Assembly (NCBI RefSeq): GCF_001417955.2
Contig: NZ_LKTM01000361.1
Coordinates: 62,001 to 126,000, forward strand
Direction of reading: 5' to 3'
Origin: Mycobacterium gordonae
GTDB taxonomy: Bacteria > Actinomycetota > Actinomycetes > Mycobacteriales > Mycobacteriaceae
Length of the DNA stretch: 64,000 nucleotides
The notes under the pieces were generated by a model. That model was given only the letters and a program-made list of their open reading frames with translations. It was not told where the DNA came from and made no database searches. This document shows, piece after piece, positions 56,960-64,000 of this stretch. Numbering within the stretch: position 1 is the stretch's first letter; every line of letters starts with the position of its first letter. The position numbers were made by a program, and so were the translations under genes.

Positions 56960-59900
56960 CTAACCGACCTCGATCGTGCTGCCCGGCAACAGCCGGTGAA
57001 TCCGGCCTCGGCACTCGACGTCAATCGGCCCGGCGCCGCCGGATTCCGCGGTCAGCGTGGCACTGCGCCCGCTGAGTTCCAGATGCAGGCGGTGACCGCG
57101 GTAGACGAACGGAAACTCGATCGGCCCAAGGCCTTCCGGCCACTGCGGGCTGAGGATCAGCCGGTCGTCCCGGGTTTCCAGGCCGGTGAAGCACCGCTGC
57201 AGCAGATCGATGCTGCCCGCCATGGCCGCCAAGTGGATCCCTTCGGCGGTGGTGCCGCCCTGGATGTCGGTGATGTCGGAATCGAGCACCTGCTGGAAGT
57301 ACTCGAGGGCGTTGGCGCGGTTGGCGCGGGCCAGGACCCAGGAGTGCACGACCGCGCTCAATGTCGACCCGTCGGAGGTCCGGGCCAGGTAGTAGTCGAC
57401 CGTCTTGGGAATCTGCGCGGGCGCGAAGTGGTAGCCGAGCCTGCCGAACAGGCCGAGCAACTCTTCGGATGACAGCAGGTAGAACAACATCAACGCGTCG
57501 GCCTGCTTGGACGCTTTGTAGTTGTTGACGCTGTCGTTCTCGGCTTCGAGAATGCGGTCGAGTCGCTGGATGTTGTCGTACCGCTGGCGGTAACCCTCCC
57601 AATCCAGCTCGGCCAGTTCGGAATAGCCTTCGAACTGACTGATGACGCCATCGTGGAACGGCACGAACATGCGACGGCTCACGTGGTCCCAGCGCTCCCG
57701 CTCCTGGGTCGTCAGGCCGAGCTTCGCGACGAGTTCGAGGCGGTCGCGCAGTGGCAACAGGTCCAGCGCCTCCATCGCCCGCACGATGACCCAGACCGCC
57801 ATCACGTTGGTGTAGGCGTTGTTGTCGATCCCGTCGTATTCCCGCCCGGGATAGCCGGAATGGAACTCATCGGGCCCGATGATGCCGCGGATCGTGTAGC
57901 GGCCCAGGCTGGCGTCGAACTTGGCCAGGCCCACCCAGAAACGCGCGATCTCGACCAGCATCTCGGTGCCGTAGTCCACCAGGAACTGGCGGTCGCCGCT
58001 GACCTGATAGTTCTGCCAGGTGTTGTAGGCGACGGCGAGCCCGACGTGGTGTGCCCGGGCACTGGCGTCGGGAAGCCAGCGACCCGACTGCGGATTGAGA
58101 TGGACTTCCTGACTTACTTCGCGTCCGTCGCTGCCCGACTGCCACGGAAACATGGCGCCCAGATGGCCGGCGCGGCGCGCCGCGCGGCGAGCTTCCGGGA
58201 GGCGCCGGTACCGGTACAGCAGCAACGAGCGGGACACGTTCGCCATCCGCAGGCTCAGCACCGGGGAGATGAAAAGTGCGTCCCAGAACACATGTCCGCG
58301 GTAGGCCTCACCGTGCAGTCCCCGGGCCGGGACGCCGGCGTCGAGTTCGGCGGTGTGCGGCGAGAGGGTCTGCAGCACGTGCACCAGATGCAGACGCAGG
58401 ATCCGCAGCGCGCCCTCCCGGTCGGAAAGGCCGATGTTGCACTGCTCCCACAGCCTCGCCCACGCCCGCGCGTGCGCCTGGTGCAACTCGTCATAACGCC
58501 CGGCGGCGTCCAGGCTTTCGGCCGCGGCGCCGACCGGTTCGGCGATGGCGGCGTCCCGGCCGGTGAAGATGGTCACGATCTTTTCCAGCGTCACCGGCCG
58601 GCCCGCCGACACCGCGACTTCGATGTGTTGGCCGCCGCGATTGTGCTCGCGGATGGTCTCCGAGCGCGCGTCGGCCGGAGTGTCGCCGTGCCACGCACTG
58701 CTGCGGGCGGCCAGCGCGATCGCGATGCGCGATTGCGAGGTCTCGGTGCGCAGAACCACGCCGTTGGGCGCGATCTCGTCGATCACCGCTTCGGACAGGT
58801 GCGCGCTGGACAGCGGCTTGTAGCGCTCCACCATGGTGTTGCGTACGGTGGCGTCCACCAGCGATTCGAATTCGACCGTGCCGGACCAGTTCTCGGGGTG
58901 GACCGTGGTCTTCATGGCCAGCAGGTGGGGATCGTGCATCGACGCGAAGCGCTGCTGTTCCAGTGTCGTGATCCGGCCGGCGCCGTCGGTGAACCGGACC
59001 CGCCGGGACAGCGTGGCATGGCGTAGGTCGAACACCTGCCGGTAGGACAGAATTTCGGCCTGGTCGATGTCGAACCAGGGTCCACCGTCGATGCGCAAGG
59101 TGAGGGACAGCCAATTGGGCAGGTTGACCAGGCTCTCGTTCTCGATGGTCCGGCCCGCGATCTGGTCGGCGAGGATGTTGTAGACGCCGGTCGCGTAGGT
59201 GCCGGGGTAATGGTGCTGCGACGCGGTGGCTTCGGCGGCGCAGCCCCGGGTGGCGACGTAGCCGTTGCCCACGGTGCACAGCGTTTCGCGCAACCGCTCG
59301 CTCGCCGGGTCGTAGTGGTCGTAGACGAGTTCCCACGCATGGTGCGGAGCCTGCGACTCCTCTTTCAGGTCATCGGCCAGTCGTTGCAGGAATTCGGCTA
59401 CTGCAGCCGGGTTTTCGAGGCTGAAGCTCGCGGACGACGGCCGGTCGCCGCCCTCGAGGTGACGTACCGCGATGCCCATGCCGTCGAAGCGAATCGCGTC
59501 GAACGCGTCCTCGTCGCTGATGTCGTCGCCGATGAAGATCGGCAGGGCGGTGGTGGATGTCGAATCCTCCTGCGCCGCCAGGTGTTCCAGGATCCAGTGC
59601 AGCGCTCTGCCCTTGTCCCAGGCGACGTTCGGGCGCAACTCCACCAACTTTCGTCCGGTGGTGACGCGCAGCCCCGTCGCACGCCCGAGCCGGCGCACCG
59701 CCGCGATCACCTGATCGACGGCCTGCGGATCGGTGTTGCGGTAGTGCACGGCCACCGCATAGCGTTTGCGTTCCACGATGGTGCCGGGGATGTCTTTGAG
59801 TTCTTCGGCCAAATGTGTTGCCGCACGGACCAAGACGCCGATCGACGCCGCGGCGTCGGTGTTCCGGTGCAGCGTGCCGTCCGGCGCGACGAGTTCGAAA

Positions 59901-60637
59901 CCGTGACTGCCGGCGAACCACAACCCGTCGACGTCGACCTTGTGGCGAAGGTCGGCCAGGTCCCGGCCGCTGATCACCGCCACCGGGCACTGCCGGCTCA
60001 ATGCCCGCAACGCCTCGGCGGCGCCGGGCACCAGCTTCGCCGAATCCGGCTGGCCGACGATGTCGGCCAGGGTGCCGTCGAAGTCGACGAACGTCACGGG
60101 CTGGCGCGCGGTGACGAGTTCCTTGAGCTGGCTGTAGACCTGCAGGGCGTCGGTGATGGCCGAGATCACCGCGTCCACGTTGCGCACCGAGATCTCGGCA
60201 AGGTCCGCGATGACCGCGTCGGCCCCGTGCGCCGTGAGTTCCTCGCCGCCGTGGTCGAGCCCGATCACCAGGCTGAAACCTGCGGCGCAGGCGTCTTCGA
60301 CCGCCGCGGGATCGTGCTCGATGACCGCGCAGCGGTCGGGGCGGACCTTCAGCCGGGCCGCGGTCCGGGTCAGCACCGACGAGTCCTGCTCGTCGGCGAG
60401 CTCGACCGCGTCGACATCGACCAGTTGATCGATGACGCCGTTCGACAGTTGTGCCCCGCCACGGTTGGTCGAGTAGACGGCCGTACCGATGCCGGCGTCG
60501 CGTAGCCGGCGCAGCAACGGTCCGGTCGAATCGGAGGCCTGAAAGCCACCGGAAACCGCCGCGGAGACTAACCCGTCGAGGTTCAGGATCACTGCATCGT
60601 GGTAGCGCCGGTCAATGGTCGCGGGCCATTCGGTCAC
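56960..60637 (-). CDS. otsB1: OtsB1-GH65 multidomain protein (Rv2006-like)
   Basis: 1225 residues from GTG 60637. N-terminal HAD region (1-170) of beta-phosphoglucomutase type, reduced (no large cap). Middle (180-440) trehalose-6-phosphate phosphatase with VDFDGTLADI (Asp185/Asp187) and GDDISDEDAF. C-terminal (465-1225) GH65 alpha-glucosyl phosphorylase with GPDEFHSG acid Glu924. Mtb Rv2006 is about 1327 aa; the roughly 100-residue deficit maps to the N-terminal cap. No in-frame ATG is plausible upstream. Probably converts trehalose/maltose phosphates in dormancy. Divergent from the USP gene. Confidence 0.9.
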   Translation of the reverse strand: MTEWPATIDRRYHDAVILNLDGLVSAAVSGGFQASDSTGPLLRRLRDAGIGTAVYSTNRGGAQLSNGVIDQLVDVDAVELADEQDSSVLTRTAARLKVRPDRCAVIEHDPAAVEDACAAGFSLVIGLDHGGEELTAHGADAVIADLAEISVRNVDAVISAITDALQVYSQLKELVTARQPVTFVDFDGTLADIVGQPDSAKLVPGAAEALRALSRQCPVAVISGRDLADLRHKVDVDGLWFAGSHGFELVAPDGTLHRNTDAAASIGVLVRAATHLAEELKDIPGTIVERKRYAVAVHYRNTDPQAVDQVIAAVRRLGRATGLRVTTGRKLVELRPNVAWDKGRALHWILEHLAAQEDSTSTTALPIFIGDDISDEDAFDAIRFDGMGIAVRHLEGGDRPSSASFSLENPAAVAEFLQRLADDLKEESQAPHHAWELVYDHYDPASERLRETLCTVGNGYVATRGCAAEATASQHHYPGTYATGVYNILADQIAGRTIENESLVNLPNWLSLTLRIDGGPWFDIDQAEILSYRQVFDLRHATLSRRVRFTDGAGRITTLEQQRFASMHDPHLLAMKTTVHPENWSGTVEFESLVDATVRNTMVERYKPLSSAHLSEAVIDEIAPNGVVLRTETSQSRIAIALAARSSAWHGDTPADARSETIREHNRGGQHIEVAVSAGRPVTLEKIVTIFTGRDAAIAEPVGAAAESLDAAGRYDELHQAHARAWARLWEQCNIGLSDREGALRILRLHLVHVLQTLSPHTAELDAGVPARGLHGEAYRGHVFWDALFISPVLSLRMANVSRSLLLYRYRRLPEARRAARRAGHLGAMFPWQSGSDGREVSQEVHLNPQSGRWLPDASARAHHVGLAVAYNTWQNYQVSGDRQFLVDYGTEMLVEIARFWVGLAKFDASLGRYTIRGIIGPDEFHSGYPGREYDGIDNNAYTNVMAVWVIVRAMEALDLLPLRDRLELVAKLGLTTQERERWDHVSRRMFVPFHDGVISQFEGYSELAELDWEGYRQRYDNIQRLDRILEAENDSVNNYKASKQADALMLFYLLSSEELLGLFGRLGYHFAPAQIPKTVDYYLARTSDGSTLSAVVHSWVLARANRANALEYFQQVLDSDITDIQGGTTAEGIHLAAMAGSIDLLQRCFTGLETRDDRLILSPQWPEGLGPIEFPFVYRGHRLHLELSGRSATLTAESGGAGPIDVECRGRIHRLLPGSTIEVG

Positions 60638-60709
60638 GTCAGTGACGATGCCACAGGGTGGCCCCCGATTGGCCGCCGAAAAGGCAATGAAGGTCGCACG
60701 TCCCTGTAC

Positions 60710-60779
60710 TTGGTGACTAAAGCCCCACGACCCAGGTCGGTTCGGGCAATAGCGTTTTCGGTAACGGAGGGAGAACGGA
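60710..60779 (+). promoter_or_regulatory. DosR-type promoter, twin of 44966-45035
   Basis: TTGGTGACTAAAGCCCCAC is a degenerate DosR box (about 15 of 20 to consensus). A TAGCGTTTTC motif and ACGGA before the ATG follow at the same offsets as in the promoter of the MprF-like gene. It lies between the divergent OtsB1-like and USP genes. Confidence 0.62.
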
Positions 60780-61685
60780 ATGGACGCGATGGCTGACCGC
60801 CACGGCATCCTCGTCGGGGTGGACGGATCGGAACCATCGAACGCTGCGGTGGTGTGGGCCGCGCATGAGGCGGCGCTGCGCCACGTTCCCCTGACGCTGG
60901 TCCACATGGTGACCGCGGCAGTCCCGATGTACCCGGAGATGCCGCTGTCGATGGGCATGGGCATATGGCGGGATGAGGACGGCCGGCGGGTGCTCAAACA
61001 CGCCGTCAAGGTGGCCGAAGACATCGTCGGTGCGGCCACCCGGCCGGTGCCGATCTCCACCGAACTGAAGTGCTCGCCACCGGTTCCGACTCTGGTTCAG
61101 CTGTCCGCGCAGGCGGAAATGCTGGTAGTGGGCAGCCACGGGCGCTCGGCGTTGGGGCGCGGACTGCTCGGGTCGGTGAGCTCGTCGGTGGTGCGACGCG
61201 CGAATTGCCCCGTAGCGGTGATCCGCGACGAAGACACCCGGACGGGAGCCCCGGTCGTCGTGGGGATCGACGGGTCGCCGGCGTCCGAACTGGCGACGGC
61301 GATCGCGTTCGAGGAAGCCTCCCGGCGCGGGGCCGAGCTCAGAGCGGTCCATGCGTGGAGCGACATCGAAGCGGTCGAACTGCCCGGCCTGGACTGGACG
61401 ATCTTCAAAGAGGACGCGGATCTCATCCTGGCCGAGCGCCTGGCGGGATGGCAGGAGCAGTTCCCGGATGTGACGGTGCACCGCGTGGTGGTGTGTGACC
61501 GGCCAGCCCGACAGCTGATCGAGCAGGCGGAGTCGGCGCAGCTCGTGGTGGTGGGCAGCCATGGCCGCGGCTCGGTGGGCGCCATTCTGCTGGGGTCGGT
61601 CAGCAACGCGGTGCTGCACTCCACCAGCACGCCCGTTATCGTCGCGCGACCGGTGCAGGCCCCGTCCCGGCGACTGACAGTCTGA
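60780..61685 (+). CDS. Universal stress protein, two-domain (Rv2005c-like)
   Basis: 301 residues from ATG 60780 (GGAGGG upstream). Two intact USP domains, each with an ATP-binding loop: VVGSHGRSALGRGLLGSVS and VVGSHGRGSVGAILLGSVS. Start motifs ILVGVDGSEPS and VVVGIDGSPAS. Tandem USPs of this kind are highly induced by DosR in M. tuberculosis. It is followed after 4 bp by the Rv2004c-like gene. Confidence 0.94.
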   Translation: MDAMADRHGILVGVDGSEPSNAAVVWAAHEAALRHVPLTLVHMVTAAVPMYPEMPLSMGMGIWRDEDGRRVLKHAVKVAEDIVGAATRPVPISTELKCSPPVPTLVQLSAQAEMLVVGSHGRSALGRGLLGSVSSSVVRRANCPVAVIRDEDTRTGAPVVVGIDGSPASELATAIAFEEASRRGAELRAVHAWSDIEAVELPGLDWTIFKEDADLILAERLAGWQEQFPDVTVHRVVVCDRPARQLIEQAESAQLVVVGSHGRGSVGAILLGSVSNAVLHSTSTPVIVARPVQAPSRRLTV

Positions 61686-61689
61686 AGTC

Positions 61690-63210
61690 ATGGAGTTTGC
61701 GATCACCGCCGAACGGTCAGCCGATGCCACTACAGCCCCGTTTCTGGATGTCCGGGAGACGCACACCGGCGTGGTGGTGCTCGCCGGAGACCGGGCGTAC
61801 AAGGCCAAAAAGCCGGTGCTGACCGATTTCGTCGATTTTCGCACCACCGAGCAGCGCGAGCATGCCTGCCGGCGGGAGGTCGAGTTGAACCGCCGCTTGT
61901 CGCCCGAGGCCTATCTGGGGGTGGCCCATCTGTCCGATCCGGCCGGAGGCGCCGATGAGCCGATCGTGGTCATGCGCCGCTATCGGGATCAGGATCGGCT
62001 GGCATTTCTGGTCACCGGCACCGGGCCCGGCGAATCAGCCGAGAGCCTGCTGGACGCTGTCGCCGCCGTGCTGGCGGAGTTCCACAAGGGGGCCGAGCGC
62101 AGCCCGCTGATCAGCACCCAAGGCGAGGCCGGCGCGGTGGACCAGCGTTGGCGGGCCAACCTCAAGGAACTGCACCAGTTCACCGCGATTCCCGGTGTGA
62201 CGCGGGAAGTCATCGACCGTATCGAACGTCTTGCCGCGCAATACATCGCCGGCCGGGGGCATCTGTTCGCGAGCCGGATCGACCAGGACAACATCGTTGA
62301 CGGCCACGGCGACCTGCTCGCCGACGACATCTTCTTCGTCGAAGGCCGCCCGGCACTGCTGGACTGCCTCGAATTCGACGACCAACTGCGTCATCTCGAC
62401 CGGATCGACGACGCCGCCTTCCTGGCCATGGACCTGGAATTCCTGGGGCGTAAAGACCTCGGCGACTACTTCCTGGCCCGCTACGTCGCGCTGACCGGCG
62501 ACAAAGCGCCGTCCTCGCTGCATCACTTCTACATCGCTTACCGCGCGGGGGTACGGGCCAAGGTCGATTGTGTGCGGTTCCTGCAGGGCAGGGCGGAGTC
62601 GGCCGACGACGCCGCCCGGCACCTCGAGATCGCCGCGGATCACCTCGCCGCCGGAGCCGTCCGGCTGGCACTCATCGGCGGAAACCCCGGCAGCGGGAAG
62701 TCCACCGTGGCCCGGGGACTCGCCGAACAGGTCGGCGCGCATGTCATCTCCACCGACGATGTGCGCCGGGAACTGCGGGATTCGGGCGCCATTTCCGGGA
62801 GTCCGGGGGTGCTGGACTCCGGTCTCTACAGCCCCGACAATGTGGCCGCTGTCTACGAAACCGTTTTGCGGCGGGCCCGCATCCACCTGGGTGAGGGGCA
62901 GTCGGTGATCCTCGACGGAACGTGGCAGGACCCGGGTCTGCGCGCGCAGGCCCGCCGGATGGCCGCCGAAACCCATTCGCGTGCAGTGGAAATCATGTGC
63001 GCCGTGCCGGTGGAGACGACGGCGGGCCGAATCGAACAGCGGGCGGCGGGAAACTCCGACGCCACCCCGGACATCGCCGCGGCGCTGGCTGCCCGCCGCG
63101 ACGCCTGGGAGTCAGCAGTCCGGCTGGACACCTCTCAGCCGCTGAAAGTTTCGGTGGCACAGGCATGTAACGCCTGGCGCCAGGCGACCGACGTCAATCT
63201 TCTGCACTGA
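61690..63210 (+). CDS. APH-like/P-loop bifunctional kinase-type protein (Rv2004c-like)
   Basis: 506 residues. The N-terminal domain (1-320) resembles aminoglycoside phosphotransferases: DGHGDLLADDIFFVEGRPALLDCLEFD carries the catalytic HGD and the metal-binding Asp. The C-terminal domain (325-506) is a P-loop nucleotide kinase with GGNPGSGKSTVARGLA and ISTDDVRRELRD. Mtb Rv2004c (498 aa, DosR regulon) has the same layout; its substrate is unknown. Probably co-transcribed with the USP and PEP synthase genes. Confidence 0.9.
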   Translation: MEFAITAERSADATTAPFLDVRETHTGVVVLAGDRAYKAKKPVLTDFVDFRTTEQREHACRREVELNRRLSPEAYLGVAHLSDPAGGADEPIVVMRRYRDQDRLAFLVTGTGPGESAESLLDAVAAVLAEFHKGAERSPLISTQGEAGAVDQRWRANLKELHQFTAIPGVTREVIDRIERLAAQYIAGRGHLFASRIDQDNIVDGHGDLLADDIFFVEGRPALLDCLEFDDQLRHLDRIDDAAFLAMDLEFLGRKDLGDYFLARYVALTGDKAPSSLHHFYIAYRAGVRAKVDCVRFLQGRAESADDAARHLEIAADHLAAGAVRLALIGGNPGSGKSTVARGLAEQVGAHVISTDDVRRELRDSGAISGSPGVLDSGLYSPDNVAAVYETVLRRARIHLGEGQSVILDGTWQDPGLRAQARRMAAETHSRAVEIMCAVPVETTAGRIEQRAAGNSDATPDIAAALAARRDAWESAVRLDTSQPLKVSVAQACNAWRQATDVNLLH

Positions 63211-63221
63211 AAGGAACGCGC

Positions 63222-64000
63222 ATGACCACAACCGACAGCTACGTCGCCGATATCTCGGCGCTGCGTTTGACCGACGCCGAGGAGGCCGGTGGTAAGGGCG
63301 CCAACATGGGCGAACTGGTCGCCGCCGGCCTGCCGGTTCCACCGGGGTTCGTCCTGCTGCGCGGCGGCTACCAGGCGGCGATGCGGGCCGGCGAGGTAGA
63401 TGCCGAACTCGCCGCGCTGCACCGCGAAGCGCTGGCGCAGGTCGACAACAGCGCCCGGTTGGCCGAGCTGTGCCAGCGGATGCAGAAACTGGTGAGCAAG
63501 GCGGGCGTCAGTGACGACGTCCGCGCGCAGCTGCTCGACTCCTATGCCAAGTTGGGATCCAACTGCGTTGTGGCTGTTCGCTCTTCGGCAACAGGTGAGG
63601 ACGGCGCCGACGCATCATTCGCCGGGATGAACCGGACGCTGACCAATATCACCGGTGGCGAAGACTTGATCGACGCCGTCACGCAGTGCTGGGCGTCGCT
63701 GTTCAGCCCACGCGTCATCACCTACCGGTCCAGCCGCGGATTCACCGCCGACCCGGCCATGGCCGTCGTCATCCAGCAGATGGTCGCCTCGGAGAAGTCC
63801 GGCGTCGCGTTCAGCGCCGACCCCAGCACGGGGGAGCGCGACCACCTCGTCATCGAGGCCGCGCTGGGTCTCGGCGAGGTCGTGGTGTCCGGGAAGGTCC
63901 AGCCCGACACCTACGTCGTCGACAAGAAGACCCTGCAGGTGCGCGACTTCTCGATCGGGTACCAGGCTTTCAAGATCGAACGTGGTGCCGATGGGCACGA
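63222..64000 (+). CDS. ppsA: Phosphoenolpyruvate synthase (3' end outside window)
   Basis: Only the first 259 residues are present; the frame is open at the window edge. ATG 63222 follows AAGGA. The PEP-synthase/PPDK N-terminal ATP-grasp domain is clear: GGKGANMGELVAAGLPVPPG, VRSSATGEDGADASFAGM (ATP site) and AVVIQQMV with SGVAFSADP. It converts pyruvate and ATP to PEP for gluconeogenesis. It is the third gene after the USP and Rv2004c-like genes. Confidence 0.93.
   Translation, partial: MTTTDSYVADISALRLTDAEEAGGKGANMGELVAAGLPVPPGFVLLRGGYQAAMRAGEVDAELAALHREALAQVDNSARLAELCQRMQKLVSKAGVSDDVRAQLLDSYAKLGSNCVVAVRSSATGEDGADASFAGMNRTLTNITGGEDLIDAVTQCWASLFSPRVITYRSSRGFTADPAMAVVIQQMVASEKSGVAFSADPSTGERDHLVIEAALGLGEVVVSGKVQPDTYVVDKKTLQVRDFSIGYQAFKIERGADGH

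Noticed and set aside
60637-61060. Extension of the OtsB1-like gene 141 codons upstream
   Set aside because: It would read through the DosR-type promoter and into the USP gene on the other strand; the Rv2006-like similarity begins only a few residues before GTG 60637.

Overview
This window reads as the chromosome of a mycobacterium, probably slow-growing and environmental. It is GC-rich, with tightly packed, translationally coupled genes (ATGA and GTGA overlaps throughout). Its content is typically mycobacterial: a Huc-type (group 2a) [NiFe]-hydrogenase operon, a 13E12/DUF222-HNH gene, KshA/KstD/HsaA-type steroid enzymes, and a large block of DosR dormancy-regulon relatives (homologs of Mtb Rv2028c-Rv2032 and Rv2004c-Rv2006). 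Family calls come from reading the translations; no database search was run.

Layout. (1) 1-8325: Huc hydrogenase operon, all on +: end of hucM, hucS, hucL, maturation protease, a 94-aa protein, a TPR protein, NifU-Rieske protein hucE, an NHL-repeat protein, and an unknown 277-aa protein. The hyp maturation genes are not in view. (2) 8402-11831: a 35-codon remnant resembling the C-terminus of NuoK, then intact nuoL- and nuoM-like genes, with no other complex I subunit. (3) 11997-13976, minus strand: the two Calvin-cycle-specific steps without RuBisCO, phosphoribulokinase and class I fructose-1,6-bisphosphatase. (4) 14123-17880: a scarred stretch. An orphan response regulator runs into a fragment of a HAD phosphatase gene; a lower-GC TetR/O-methyltransferase pair separates this fragment from the intact HAD gene; a frame-disrupted nitroreductase-like gene follows. 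(5) 17982-24642: htpG and small metabolic genes (aldo/keto reductase, VOC protein, metallo-hydrolase, SDR, lipoprotein, thioesterase).

(6) 24720-41967: a steroid or cyclic-ketone catabolic island. It holds PadR and IclR regulators, KstD-like and KshA-like oxidases, SDRs, a coupled pair of acyl-CoA dehydrogenases, an enoyl-CoA hydratase, an HSL esterase, an HsaA-like flavin monooxygenase, a Baeyer-Villiger monooxygenase, a SnoaL-like protein and an HsaD-like hydrolase. A 13E12 HNH gene lies inside it. (7) 42050-64000: a dormancy/hypoxia island. It holds a P1B-5 ATPase with a C-terminal hemerythrin domain, an MprF-like protein, an acs-pdhA-pdhB-pdhC-acp operon on the minus strand, an Acg-type nitroreductase, a phosphoribosyltransferase-erythromycin esterase fusion, pfkB, two universal stress proteins, an OtsB1-GH65 giant, a two-domain kinase, and the start of PEP synthase. 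Several promoters here carry DosR-like palindromes, and two of them match in sequence and exact spacing to the start codon.

Together the genes suggest an aerobe that lives on trace gases and steroids and survives hypoxia: H2 oxidation feeds the respiratory chain and possibly CO2 fixation, sterol-like rings are degraded, and a DosR-type programme reshapes central carbon metabolism (pyruvate/acetate to acetyl-CoA, PEP synthase, PfkB, trehalose) under low oxygen. Outside the genes the clearest signals are a palindromic interspersed repeat (three copies), a near-perfect 27-bp hairpin at 36839-36896, and the twin DosR promoters. No tRNA, rRNA, CRISPR array or insertion sequence was recognised. No stretch over 300 bases lacks a gene or gene remnant; the longest gaps (17402-17533, 34790-35041, 51728-51943) are described below.
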